Source of the DNA: Corynebacterium urinipleomorphum | GTDB lineage: Bacteria > Actinomycetota > Actinomycetes > Mycobacteriales > Mycobacteriaceae | Length of the DNA stretch: 47,327 nucleotides | Assembly: GCF_900155535.1 (NCBI RefSeq) | Contig: NZ_LT706964.1 | Location: 170,012 to 217,338, forward strand | Reading direction: 5' to 3' | Shown: positions 7,515 through 15,701 of the stretch, one piece after another | Layout: every line of letters starts with the position of its first letter | How positions within the stretch are numbered: position 1 is the first letter of the stretch | Position numbers and translations under genes: made by a program | The notes under the pieces: generated by a model | Database searches by the model: none | Seen by the model: only the letters and a program-made list of their open reading frames with translations | What the model was told of the DNA's origin: nothing

Positions 7515-8549
7515 ATGCCTATTGCAACCCCTGAGGTTTACAACGAGATGCTCGACCGCGCGAAGCAGGGCGGCTTCGCGTACCCGGCCATCAACTGCAC
7601 CTCCTCGGAGACCATCAACGCAGCGCTGCGCGGCTTCGCCGAGGCAGGCTCGGACGGCATCATCCAGTTCTCCACCGGCGGTGCCGAGTTCGGCTCGGGC
7701 CTGTCCGTGAAGAACAAGGTGGCTGGCGCTGAGGCGCTCGCTGCCTTCGCGCACAAGGTGGCTGAGAAGTACGACATCAACGTCGCGCTCCACACCGACC
7801 ACTGCCAGAAGGAAGTGTTGGACGAGTACGTTCGTCCGCTGATCGCCATTTCCCAGGAGCGCGTCGACCGCGGCGAGCTGCCGCTGTTCCAGTCCCACAT
7901 GTGGGACGGCTCCGCCATCCCGATCGACGAGAACCTCGTCATCGCGCAGGAACTGCTGGAGAAGGCTCACAACGCAAACATCATCCTCGAGGTTGAGATC
8001 GGTGTTGTCGGCGGTGAAGAGGACGGCGTGCAGGCCAAGGCAGGCGCGAACCTCTACACCAGCCGCGAGGACTTCGAGAAGACCATCGACGCCATCGGCA
8101 CCGGCGAGAAGGGCCGCTACCTGCTGGCTGCCACCTTCGGCAACGTTCACGGCGTGTACAAGCCCGGCAACGTGAAGCTGAAGCCGGAGGTGTTGGAGAT
8201 GGGTCAGGAAGCGGCCGTCGAAAAGCTTGGCCTCGAGGCTGGCGCGAAGCCGTTCGACTTCGTGTTCCACGGTGGTTCCGGTTCCGAGCCGGAGAAGATC
8301 GCGCAGGCCCTGTCCTACGGTGTGGTGAAGATGAACGTGGACACCGACACCCAGTACGCGTTCACTCGCCCGGTCGCGCAGCACATGTTCCAGAACTACG
8401 ACGGCGTGCTCAAGGTCGACGGCGAAGTGGGTAACAAGAAGGTCTACGACCCGCGTTCCTACATGAAGAAGGCAGAGCAGGGCATGGCTGACCGCGTGGT
8501 CCAGGCATGTGAGAACCTCAACTCTGTGGGCAAGTCCGTGTCCAAGTAA
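7515..8549 (+). CDS. fda: class II fructose-bisphosphate aldolase
   Basis: Catalyses reversible cleavage of fructose 1,6-bisphosphate to DHAP and glyceraldehyde 3-phosphate in glycolysis and gluconeogenesis; cytosolic and zinc dependent. At 344 residues it has the normal class II length. Visible signatures are FAYPAINCTSSETINAAL near the N-terminus, the zinc-ligand motif ALHTDHCQK at about residue 95, LEVEIGVVGGEEDGV in the middle and FHGGSGS near residue 255. The ATG follows a GAAAGGG ribosome site. A rho-independent terminator follows directly, so the gene is probably monocistronic. It lies upstream of purA in an order I recall from C. glutamicum. Confidence 0.96.
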   Translation: MPIATPEVYNEMLDRAKQGGFAYPAINCTSSETINAALRGFAEAGSDGIIQFSTGGAEFGSGLSVKNKVAGAEALAAFAHKVAEKYDINVALHTDHCQKEVLDEYVRPLIAISQERVDRGELPLFQSHMWDGSAIPIDENLVIAQELLEKAHNANIILEVEIGVVGGEEDGVQAKAGANLYTSREDFEKTIDAIGTGEKGRYLLAATFGNVHGVYKPGNVKLKPEVLEMGQEAAVEKLGLEAGAKPFDFVFHGGSGSEPEKIAQALSYGVVKMNVDTDTQYAFTRPVAQHMFQNYDGVLKVDGEVGNKKVYDPRSYMKKAEQGMADRVVQACENLNSVGKSVSK

Positions 8550-8564
8550 ATCGCGTCTACAGTG

Positions 8565-8596
8565 AAGGTCGGGTCCGAAAAGGGCCCGGCCTTTTT
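8565..8596 (+). terminator. rho-independent terminator of fda
   Basis: AAGGTCGGGTCC pairs with GGGCCCGGCCTT (two G-U pairs) across a GAAAA loop and is followed by a T run. It begins 15 bp after the fda stop codon. Confidence 0.88.
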
Positions 8597-8617
8597 GCTG
8601 TCTACCTTTTGCTAGTG

Positions 8618-10015
8618 ATGCCCATGGAAAGAATGACCACCCGCGAACGCATGGCCGTCGTGGAGAACTCCATCGAGGCGCGATTGCGGCGCGTCCGGCA
8701 ACGCATCCTGCCCTCAATCCAGATGGGCATCGCCGCCGGGCTCGCGTACTGGATCGCGCACGAATGGGTCGGGCACCCGCAGCCGTTCTTCGCGCCGATC
8801 ACCGTAGTCATCATCGTTGGTATGTCCGGCGGGGACCGCATCACGCGTGCGCTGGACATGTCGCTCGGCTGCATCCTGGGCGTGCTCATCGGTGATCTCG
8901 CGTTCGCGCCGCTCGGCGCTGGCGGGTGGCAGATCGCGCTCGCAGTGGGCGGCTCGCTGCTGTTCGCATCGTTCTTCTCTAAATCGGTGCTCGTGGCCAA
9001 CCAGGTCGCCATCGGCTCAATCCTGATTTCCACGATCATGCCGCCCACCGCCGCCGTCACGGGTGTGGATAGAGCGATCGACGCATTCATCGGTTCAGCC
9101 CTCGGCCTCATGGTCGTCGCGCTTCTGCCTTCAGCGCCGCTTGCAACAGCACGCCAAGAGATAGCTAAGGTACTCGGCATCTTGAGCTCCGTGCTTGACG
9201 ACGTCTCCCACGGCATCGCCCACCAACACCCCTCCGAGATGGCCGTGGCGTTGGAAGCGATCCGCGGGACGCAAACGGATATCGACGCAATCCGGTCCGC
9301 CACCAAATCCGGCCGCGAATCCACGCAGCTGTCGCCGTTTTTGTGGCGCTCCCGCCGCTACGTGATGTCCCTGTCGCGGATGGTGCCGCCCACCGACAAC
9401 GCGATCCGTACCTCGCGAGTGCTTGCCCGTCGTGCGCTGGTTCTTGTGGAGGACCATGACACCGTCTCGCCGAAGCAGCTCTGGATCCTCGACCAGTTGT
9501 CCTCCATCGCCTTGGACATGTCCGCCATCTTTGAAGTCAACGCGAAGATCAGCCAAGCCCAGGGCATGCCTGCCCTGACAAACCGGCTCCGGGCCCTAGC
9601 CGCGGAGACAGGCTTGGATGTGCTTGACTTGAACGCCCAGCCCCCGTTTGGCCCTTACTCACCGTTCGAGGGGCCGGCGAAAGACGCCAATAACGCTGTC
9701 GCCGCGAAGGTGATGTCGGATACGGATGTCGCCGGTGCAGCCGATGCTCTGAACCAGGCGGAGCATACGGACCAGACGGAACGGGCAGAACTTGCGGGAC
9801 AGACGGGCGAGCACAAGCCTGCGCTGTCGGCAGCGTCGATCTTGGCGCAGTCGCGCTCTTTGATTGTGGACTTGTTGCAGATCTGCGGGTGGTCCCGCGA
9901 GTCTGCCGTAGCCGTGCTCAAACCGACCTCCGAGACGCCTGCGTACCCGCCCGAGGTGCGTAAGAGCTCGTTCGGCGACAGCGAAGAATCAAGCGCCCGC
10001 CGCGGGGAGCCGTAA
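8618..10015 (+). CDS. FUSC-family inner-membrane protein
   Basis: An integral membrane protein of about 465 residues. The N-terminal 170 residues hold around five to six hydrophobic segments, with MGIAAGLAYWIAHEWVGHPQPFFAPITVVI and a following TRALDMSLGCILGVLIGDL typical of the FUSC/aromatic-acid exporter fold. The rest is a cytoplasmic helical domain with an acidic, variable stretch (around residues 355-395) and a hydrophilic tail. Relatives include fusaric-acid resistance and p-hydroxybenzoate efflux proteins; the substrate here is unknown. ATG 8618 sits 9 nt after a TACCTT box, suggesting a leaderless message. ATG 8624 is an alternative, and TTG 8609 is less likely. Confidence 0.75.
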   Translation: MPMERMTTRERMAVVENSIEARLRRVRQRILPSIQMGIAAGLAYWIAHEWVGHPQPFFAPITVVIIVGMSGGDRITRALDMSLGCILGVLIGDLAFAPLGAGGWQIALAVGGSLLFASFFSKSVLVANQVAIGSILISTIMPPTAAVTGVDRAIDAFIGSALGLMVVALLPSAPLATARQEIAKVLGILSSVLDDVSHGIAHQHPSEMAVALEAIRGTQTDIDAIRSATKSGRESTQLSPFLWRSRRYVMSLSRMVPPTDNAIRTSRVLARRALVLVEDHDTVSPKQLWILDQLSSIALDMSAIFEVNAKISQAQGMPALTNRLRALAAETGLDVLDLNAQPPFGPYSPFEGPAKDANNAVAAKVMSDTDVAGAADALNQAEHTDQTERAELAGQTGEHKPALSAASILAQSRSLIVDLLQICGWSRESAVAVLKPTSETPAYPPEVRKSSFGDSEESSARRGEP

Positions 10016-10121
10016 GCAGCACTCGTTGCGCTGCCCGTTGAGTTGCTTGTTGGGGCCGCTCGTCGGTCGAATGCAGAAGGATCCAATCGGCTCGGCGACC
10101 GGCCCCTAGGATCCTTGCTTG

Positions 10122-10334
10122 AAACCTGAACTCGCCCGCAACGACACCGCCGCTCTATCTCGTGAAACTGCTGGTCATTGGATTATCGGCATTACTGACC
10201 TCCGCCAGTAGCCGCCGTTTGCAGCGTCGGAGTTCAGGTTTCCCGCTGAAACCTGAAAAACTTGCACACCAGTCACCCGAAATGTGCGGTTTATTCGACA
10301 TTAAACACGAGATGCGACCTATGAGTTCAGGTTT
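10122..10334. repeat. 213-bp inverted-repeat element (MITE-like)
   Basis: AAACCTGAACTC at 10122-10133 and its perfect reverse complement at 10323-10334 bound the segment. Inside, TTCAGGTTT and AAACCTGAA (10233-10241 and 10249-10257) form a further hairpin with a 7-nt loop, giving four copies of the 9-mer in about 210 bp. No convincing coding sequence lies in it. It could be a non-autonomous mobile element or a processed RNA structure. Apart from this element and the terminator below, the 10016-10455 gap shows nothing. Confidence 0.6.
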
Positions 10335-10360
10335 GGCTGGAGGATGCCAGCGGAGACATG

Positions 10361-10407
10361 AAAACCCGGCACCCATGTTCCGAACGGGAACTGGGTGCCG
10401 GGTTTTT
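10361..10407. terminator. strong bidirectional terminator
   Basis: AAACCCGGCACCCA and TGGGTGCCGGGTTT form a 14-bp perfect stem around a loop that itself can pair (GTTCCGAACGGGAAC). A T run follows on the plus strand and an A run precedes it. It lies between the convergent FUSC and DUF2382 genes and can serve both. Confidence 0.92.
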
Positions 10408-10455
10408 GCTCTGTACTGCTAGGAGCAGCTAGCCAAAGGCGGCTAGCGGGGGAGA

Positions 10456-11298
10456 CTAGCGGTTGTCGGTGACGTCGCGACGGGTCTCGTCGACAACGTT
10501 GCCGTCGGTCTCGATGCGCTCCTTAGCGATATCCTCGGTGACCTGCTGGGTCTCGCGAACGGTGTCCTTGTCCAGGGAGACCTTCTCCACCGGGACGGAC
10601 TCCTTGGAGACGTTCACGCGGTCCTCGTGCAGGGTGACGGAAGCTTCCTGCTCGCCGATGTTGCCGTCGTAGTTAGCGCGGTCAGCCTCGGTGATCGGCT
10701 CGCGGGTAACGCGAACCTCTTCACGCTCAACCGGAACCTCGACGGTCTCGGTCTCGTGGACGACGTACTTGCGCAGACGGACCTGGCCGGACTCGACGCG
10801 CTCCTTGTCGACGTTGAGCTGCTCCTCGGAACGGATGATCTCGCCGTTCTCGTCGCGGCGGTCAGCGAACTCAGCGCGGTCGCGGTCAGCAACCTCGGTG
10901 TTCTCGGTGCGCTCACCGGCAGCGTAGCCAGCGCCAGCGCCTGCACCAGCAGCAGCGCCGGTCTGGTACTGGGTGCGGTCCTCGACACCCTCAAGACCGT
11001 AGTGGCGGTAGAAAGCCTCCTGGTCAGCGTTGGTCAGGTGGCCGTTCTCGTCCAGATCCGGAGCGTCCTCGATGCGGTCCTTAGCGAAAGCCAGGTGCAG
11101 GTCGCCGTTCTCCAGGGTGTGGCCGCGCAGCGGGACGATGGAGTCGCCGCCACCGAAAAGACCGTGGGAGACGGAGATGAAGTCCGGCTGGCCGGTGGTG
11201 TCGTTAACGTAAACGTCCTGGACGCCACCGACCTTGTCGCCGTTCACGTCGTAAGCGGTTGCGTTTGCAAGATCCTCAATGCGGTTGTAGTCAGCCAT
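10456..11298 (-). CDS. PRC-barrel + DUF2382 (YsnF/AvaK-type) stress protein
   Basis: A 280-residue soluble, very acidic protein. Residues 1-80 form a PRC-barrel (IEDLANATAYDVNGDKVGGV, then DVYVNDTTGQPDFISV). A linker with an Ala/Gly repeat follows at about 115-130. The C-terminal DUF2382 domain (about 160-270) has its typical paired strands: LNVDKERVESGQVRLRKYV, VEVPVEREEVRVTREP and VNVSKESVPVEKVSL. Related proteins are linked to general stress in other bacteria; no activity can be stated. The start is ATG 11298 because an AAGGAG ribosome site lies 5-6 nt upstream, so a longer in-frame extension is not used. A candidate GlxR site lies about 260 bp upstream. Confidence 0.88.
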   Translation of the reverse strand: MADYNRIEDLANATAYDVNGDKVGGVQDVYVNDTTGQPDFISVSHGLFGGGDSIVPLRGHTLENGDLHLAFAKDRIEDAPDLDENGHLTNADQEAFYRHYGLEGVEDRTQYQTGAAAGAGAGAGYAAGERTENTEVADRDRAEFADRRDENGEIIRSEEQLNVDKERVESGQVRLRKYVVHETETVEVPVEREEVRVTREPITEADRANYDGNIGEQEASVTLHEDRVNVSKESVPVEKVSLDKDTVRETQQVTEDIAKERIETDGNVVDETRRDVTDNR

Positions 11299-11558
11299 TG
11301 TGTTCTCCTTAAATGCTTTGTTGGAATCGAACAACACCCAACGTAACCACGGATGAGCGGGGCTGCATCGGCCCGCCCTGACGCAATGCGTATCAACCGA
11401 AAGTTGGAGGGAAGTGCCGGAAAGATTAGTTATAGTGTCGCGTCCACAACGCTGTCCTGCACAAACGTGAACCAGCTGGGATTACCGTGGGCATGGAAAA
11501 TGGGTTTTAGTCTCGGGGTGGTAACGAAATGGCTACGGGGTGTATCCAAAAATGGGAA

Positions 11559-11574
11559 TGTGAGATAAATCACG
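11559..11574. promoter_or_regulatory. candidate GlxR (CRP-type) binding site
   Basis: TGTGAGATAAATCACG matches the corynebacterial GlxR consensus TGTGANNTANNTCACA at all fixed positions but the last. It is about 260 bp upstream of the minus-strand DUF2382 gene, in a 398-bp gap (11299-11696) that otherwise holds no gene I can support. A plus-strand TATAGT near 11430-11435 has no gene after it. Which transcript the site controls is unclear. Confidence 0.6.
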
Positions 11575-11696
11575 TTTTACGGAACGGTGGAACCCTTCCT
11601 AATTGTCCGTCGCTTTTGAGTCTCTTGGCTACCTCTAGGGGTGGGGCTCATCCAAGTCTCAGGGGTGACAATGGGCGGTGCGGGCATGGGGGCCGG

Positions 11697-12482
11697 CTAT
11701 GCGCCGCGGACTGCCTGGATATCGCGCAGGTGCCGGTAGAACGTCACGCGTTCGACGGGACGCTTTGCGGGGATGCCGTCGACGGTGACCAGGATGGATT
11801 CGCCGCCGGATTGGAGGGCGCGGCCGGAGGGGGTGGAGGTGGCGTCGATAAGCGGGCGTTTGCGAAATGGTGCCTTGCGGATGACTGCTGCGGCGAGTCC
11901 TGGTGCGTGTGTGGTGGGGACGAGGCGCGCGCCGAGCTGGCGGCCGCGGCCGTTGCTGCGGAGGAGGACCTCGTTGTCGACGACGATCTCTCCTATATAA
12001 GGGGTGCCGTCCATGTGCGTGAGCGTGGCGGAGCCGGCGACGGTGAGGCCGGCGTCGTTGCGGATGCACGGTATGGGGCGCACGGGGCCGTTGACGGCGA
12101 GTTCGAGCGCGGCCGAGGGGATGCCCCACAGGACAGCGGCGGGAGATGCGGGGTCTGCGGGGATGTAGGCGACCTCAGCCCACAGGTAGTCGGCGCGCAT
12201 CATGCGGGTGAGGATCGCGCTGAGTGCGGCGTCGGTGCCCGAGACGACGATGCGCAGCCGCTCATCGGGGTGCTGCGGTGCGAACGTGGGCTCGCCGAGG
12301 TGCGAGACGGACGGCGACGCGGCGATGTCTCGCAGCGACGGTGTCGGGTCGACCGGGAGGACTTCGCGCGCGATCGCGTCCAAGAACTTCAGGTCGCGCC
12401 GCGTGGGAACCGTTGGGAGCTGGTGCTCCTCCGCACCCGGAATGGTGGTGTCTGTGCCGCACGCGCAATGAACAAGCCGCAT
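11697..12482 (-). CDS. conserved hypothetical protein
   Basis: A 261-residue protein with no signal peptide or transmembrane helix. It starts MRLVHCACGTDTTIPG, with a Cys-x-Cys pair that could bind metal, followed by TRRDLKFLDAIAREVLPVDP and a mixed alpha/beta body with LRIVVSGTDAALSAILTRMM and YIGEIVVDNEVLLRSNGRGR. The C-terminus reads RVTFYRHLRDIQAVRG. I do not recognise the family. ATG 12482 is chosen because TAGCGT lies 7 nt upstream (leaderless pattern). M. tuberculosis has an unknown gene divergent from purA (Rv0358), and this could be a positional counterpart, but that is weak inference. Confidence 0.7.
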   Translation of the reverse strand: MRLVHCACGTDTTIPGAEEHQLPTVPTRRDLKFLDAIAREVLPVDPTPSLRDIAASPSVSHLGEPTFAPQHPDERLRIVVSGTDAALSAILTRMMRADYLWAEVAYIPADPASPAAVLWGIPSAALELAVNGPVRPIPCIRNDAGLTVAGSATLTHMDGTPYIGEIVVDNEVLLRSNGRGRQLGARLVPTTHAPGLAAAVIRKAPFRKRPLIDATSTPSGRALQSGGESILVTVDGIPAKRPVERVTFYRHLRDIQAVRGA

Positions 12483-12489
12483 GGCGCTC

Positions 12490-12522
12490 ACGCTACAAGG
12501 GGGCACGCCCGCTTTGTATATT
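12490..12522. promoter_or_regulatory. divergent leaderless promoter pair
   Basis: Minus strand: TAGCGT at 12490-12495, 7 nt before ATG 12482. Plus strand: TATATT at 12517-12522, 7 nt before ATG 12530. The two starts are 47 bp apart, so both genes share one short control region. Confidence 0.5.
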
Positions 12523-12529
12523 GAGGCCT

Positions 12530-12928
12530 ATGTCCGAACCTATCCGCGTGTGCGCCGTAGTTTTTCGCGATGACCGTGGCCGCGTGCTCGCTGTGCGCAA
12601 GAGGGGCACCAGCCGTTTCATGCTGCCCGGCGGCAAGCCGGACCCAGGGGAGACCGCGCGCGAAACGGCCGTGCGCGAGGTGCGCGAGGAGATTGGCGCG
12701 CTTATCGACGTCTCCTCCCTCACCCCCTTAGCCACCTTCCTCGCCCCCGCCGCGAACGAGGAGGGCCGTGAGGTGGAGGGCACGATCTTCACGTGCTCCG
12801 CACCCGTCGATGCGCAGCCGGCAGCGGAAATAGAGGACGTGCTGTGGGTCGATCCTCATGTGCCTGCTGCGGCCGGCGTTGAATTGGCCCCGTTGCTGTC
12901 GCGGAAGGTATTTCCTGCTCTGGGGTAG
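12530..12928 (+). CDS. Nudix hydrolase
   Basis: A 132-residue single-domain Nudix protein. The Nudix box GGKPDPGETARETAVREVRE followed by EIGAL (residues about 37-61) fits G-x5-E-x7-R-E-U-x-E-E-x-G-U exactly. The Glu pair binds the divalent metal that activates hydrolysis of an X-linked nucleoside diphosphate. The substrate cannot be assigned. The start is ATG 12530, on a probable leaderless message. The gene stands alone between a divergent hypothetical gene and the long purA upstream region. Confidence 0.88.
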   Translation: MSEPIRVCAVVFRDDRGRVLAVRKRGTSRFMLPGGKPDPGETARETAVREVREEIGALIDVSSLTPLATFLAPAANEEGREVEGTIFTCSAPVDAQPAAEIEDVLWVDPHVPAAAGVELAPLLSRKVFPALG

Positions 12929-13496
12929 CGGGTGACTGCGTGGGAGTTTCGTGTTGCCGCGTTTGGTGCTGAAGCCTGTGGGAGGCACGCACATATTTCC
13001 CGTGAGGGTAGCGCGGTCGTGTTTCTTGCTCGTGTTTCCTGTGAAGAGCGCGCACACATATTGCTGATCGGCGTTTAGGTCAGGTGTGTCCGTAAATAGC
13101 TCTTTGATAGCTTTGGCCAGGTGCTTCGTCCGGAATTAACGCGGTCACCCAGTGCAGGCGGACTGGCCTATTTGTCGTGTGCAGCGGTTGCCCTCATTCC
13201 TGAAACTTATTCGCACAGGTCAAGGGATGTGACACCGTTAATGGGGTCAGGGCTGACCTCAACCCCTTTCTTCTATATAAGAGGACATGGTGCTGTCGAG
13301 GTGAAAGCGGTGCCCGCCGGAACCTAGAGGACTGAAAGGCATAAAACACGACGCGCATCCGCGACGCGTGGGCAGGGGCGGTACAATAACGCTGGACTTT
13401 TGCGGGTGCGGGACCGCGATGTGGGCCCAGACGTGAAACCCGCGAAGAACACGCACGAAGCAGCTTGAAACACAGCGTGATTAAGGGAGCGTTTTT
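12929..13496. promoter_or_regulatory. purA upstream region with two candidate promoters
   Basis: A 568-bp gap with no convincing gene. Candidate promoter 1: CTGACC (13253-13258), 17 bp, TATAAG (13276-13281). Candidate promoter 2: TACAAT (13382-13387), with no clear -35, about 110 nt before purA. A diverged repeat (cores ACGCACATATT and GCACACATATT) lies near 12987 and 13051. No riboswitch fold could be recognised by eye. Confidence 0.35.
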
Positions 13497-14786
13497 ATGG
13501 CGGCCATCATCATTGTCGGTGCCCAGTGGGGCGACGAGGGCAAGGGCAAGGCCACGGACATTCTCGGCGGCAAGGTCGACTACGTGGTCAAGCCGAACGG
13601 AGGCAACAACGCCGGCCACACCGTCGTCGTGGGCGGCGAGAAGTACGAGCTGAAGCTCCTCCCGGCTGGCGTGCTGTCGGAGAACGCCACCCCAGTGCTG
13701 GGCAACGGCGTGGTGATCAACCTTGAGGCGCTTTTCGAGGAGATCGACGGGCTTGAGGCCCGCGGCGCCAACGCATCGCGTTTGCGCATTTCCTCCAACG
13801 CCCACCTGGTCACGCCGTACCACCAGACGCTGGACCGCGTGCAGGAGCGTTTCCTGGGTAAACGTGCGATCGGCACCACTGGCCGCGGCATCGGCCCGAC
13901 CTACGCTGACAAGGTCGCCCGCGTAGGTATCCGCGTCCAAGATCTCTTCGACGAATCCATCCTGCGCCAGAAGATCGAATCCGCCCTGGACGTGAAGAAC
14001 CAGATGCTGGTGAAGATGTACAACCGCAAGGCCATCGAGGTCGAGGAAATCATGGACTACTTCCTCGGCTATGCGGACAGGGTGAAGCCGATGGTGATCG
14101 ACGTTGAACAGGAGCTCAACGCAGCTCTCGACCGTGGTGAGCACGTCCTCATGGAAGGCGGCCAGGCCACCATGCTGGACGTGGACCACGGCACCTACCC
14201 GTTCGTGACCTCCTCCAACCCGACCGCTGGCGGTGCCTGCGTTGGCTCCGGTGTCGGTCCGACGAAGATCACGGCGAGCTTGGGCATTGTCAAGGCTTAC
14301 ACAACCCGCGTGGGTGCTGGCCCGTTCCCGACGGAGCTCTTTGACAAGTGGGGCGACTACCTCCAGGAGACTGGCGGTGAAGTCGGCGTGAACACCGGTC
14401 GTAAGCGCCGCTGCGGCTGGTACGACTCTGTGATTGCTCGTTACGCCGCACGGGTCAACGGTTTCACGGATTATTTCTTGACCAAACTCGACGTGCTCAC
14501 CGGCATCGGTGAGATCCCTATCTGCGTCGCCTACGACGTTGACGGTGAGCGTTTCGACGAAATGCCGCTTACTCAGTCCCAGTTCCACCATGCCGAGCCC
14601 ATCTTCGAGACCATGCCGGCTTGGGACGAAGACATCACCGGCTGCACCACCTTTGAAGAACTTCCGCAGCGCGCCAAGGATTATGTCCTGCGCCTCGAGG
14701 AGCTCTCCGGCGCCCCCATTTCCTACATCGGTGTCGGCCCGGGCCGCGACCAGACAATCACGCGTCACAACGTGATGAAGCGTTAG
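13497..14786 (+). CDS. purA: adenylosuccinate synthetase
   Basis: Forms adenylosuccinate from IMP, aspartate and GTP, the first committed step to AMP. At 429 residues it has the standard length. The GTP-binding/catalytic loop [12 protein letters not shown] is at residues 7-18 (Asp13 is the general base), followed by [21 protein letters not shown] around residue 130, the SSNPTAGGA segment and a C-terminal GVGPGRDQ. The ATG has an AAGGGAG ribosome site about 8 nt upstream. It is transcribed alone, since an accessory island on the opposite strand begins about 240 bp downstream. Confidence 0.97.
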   Translation: MAAIIIVGAQWGDEGKGKATDILGGKVDYVVKPNGGNNAGHTVVVGGEKYELKLLPAGVLSENATPVLGNGVVINLEALFEEIDGLEARGANASRLRISSNAHLVTPYHQTLDRVQERFLGKRAIGTTGRGIGPTYADKVARVGIRVQDLFDESILRQKIESALDVKNQMLVKMYNRKAIEVEEIMDYFLGYADRVKPMVIDVEQELNAALDRGEHVLMEGGQATMLDVDHGTYPFVTSSNPTAGGACVGSGVGPTKITASLGIVKAYTTRVGAGPFPTELFDKWGDYLQETGGEVGVNTGRKRRCGWYDSVIARYAARVNGFTDYFLTKLDVLTGIGEIPICVAYDVDGERFDEMPLTQSQFHHAEPIFETMPAWDEDITGCTTFEELPQRAKDYVLRLEELSGAPISYIGVGPGRDQTITRHNVMKR

Positions 14787-14950
14787 GGGCTTCTCCGTTT
14801 ACCGACGGTGCTTGCTTGCGAGTAGGGATAGTTTGCGAGTGTGAACTGGCTATACAGCGGGTGGAACTAACAGTTCTTACGTGATAGGGGACAGGGTGGA
14901 GCGGCTGGTTGAACTACGGGTTCAAGCGATTCTTGATGGTCAGGCCTGAG

Positions 14951-15011
14951 TGTGCGAAGACTCGCGCACACTTCGGCTTCCCGTGGTCTTTTAGCCACGA
15001 GAGAAGCCGAA
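14951..15011. terminator. double hairpin at the purA/island junction
   Basis: The first hairpin is TGTGCG/CGCACA (14951-14970). The second, larger one pairs TTCGGCTTC (14972-14980) with GAAGCCGAA (15003-15011) and contains an inner CGTGG/CCACG stem. Plus-strand sequence after it is AT rich but not a clean T run. It can separate purA from the convergent HEPN gene. Confidence 0.5.
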
Positions 15012-15026
15012 ATAATATATCAGCAG

Positions 15027-15686
15027 TTAAGCAATGAAAGCTTTCACTCGGTTGACTAGTGCCTCCCCACCGGCCTTGAGTGCGTTAGCAGCCTCAGGGG
15101 TGACGGACCTGCGAGAAATATCATCGACGGTGGGGAATTGGTAGGGATTAAACTGGACCGCTGTGCGGTGTACGATTTCGTGCCGAAACTCAGTTAACTC
15201 TGTGACCGCAGCGCTGAAATCAGCGTACTCGCCCTTGTTCATGAAATTCTTCAGTTTTCCTAGCCCGAGCGAGGTGAAGAGAGTCGCAACGTTGTTGATG
15301 CCCTGGAAATTGTCCCTCGAGAGTTCGCGGTCCAGAAAAGATGCTGCCAGTAAGTGATGCGACCCAAACGCAGGTTCCTTGTTAGGGTGTCTAGCTGCGT
15401 CGGTCACGAGCCGAGCTACCGTCAGCGGAACGACTTTGCGTACTTTCTCGGGAGGCTCGAGAAATCCGTAGAGATAGGACAGCAGCGATTCACGCTGGAT
15501 ATTTTTGCAGAGTAGATCTAGACTTCCGACGGCCATTACCACCGATGAATTTGAAATATCAATGGCCAGTGTACTGCGTTCTTCGGAAAGTTCGCCTGCT
15601 AAACGGGATAAATCCAAGCTGCGTGCTATACCGTTAGCAAAAGTCGAGTTGTGCTTCGAAAGAGCTTTTTCTGGGTCATAGAACAT
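15027..15686 (-). CDS. HEPN-domain protein, putative RNase partner of the ParA-like ATPase
   Basis: A 219-residue, mostly helical protein with no signal peptide. The segment ELTEFRHEIVHRT holds R168-x4-H173, the R-x(4-6)-H signature of HEPN ribonucleases; the surrounding pattern resembles the RiboL-PSP type. HEPN proteins are commonly toxins or abortive-infection RNases, so cleavage of cellular or phage RNA is the natural hypothesis; it is inference. It starts 15 nt after the stop of the ATPase gene on the same strand, so the two form an operon. Base composition is visibly more AT-rich than the neighbours, suggesting transfer. Confidence 0.72.
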   Translation of the reverse strand: MFYDPEKALSKHNSTFANGIARSLDLSRLAGELSEERSTLAIDISNSSVVMAVGSLDLLCKNIQRESLLSYLYGFLEPPEKVRKVVPLTVARLVTDAARHPNKEPAFGSHHLLAASFLDRELSRDNFQGINNVATLFTSLGLGKLKNFMNKGEYADFSAAVTELTEFRHEIVHRTAVQFNPYQFPTVDDISRRSVTPEAANALKAGGEALVNRVKAFIA

Positions 15687-15701
15687 CGAAGACCGATCAA
15701 T

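Noticed and set aside
7161..8717. Long minus-strand open frame (518 codons) opposite fda
   Set aside because: It is an artefact of high-GC codon bias opposite a clear aldolase gene; the translation matches no known family.
10162..10422. Possible small plus-strand gene in the 10-kb gap
   Set aside because: It runs through the inverted-repeat element and the terminator stem and has no ribosome site.
11529..12524. Plus-strand 331-codon frame opposite the hypothetical gene 11697-12482
   Set aside because: Cys/Gly/Asp-rich low-complexity translation without domain pattern; the minus-strand frame has better composition and start.
12929..13496. Purine riboswitch upstream of purA
   Set aside because: No conserved purine-aptamer core or terminator pair could be recognised by eye.
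13194..14768. Long minus-strand open frame opposite purA
   Set aside because: Shadow of purA; no ribosome site and no domain.
14787..15026. tRNA gene as an integration site for the island
   Set aside because: The hairpins do not make a cloverleaf; no T-loop GTTCGAnTC or CCA end was found. No tRNA or rRNA gene was recognised anywhere in the window.
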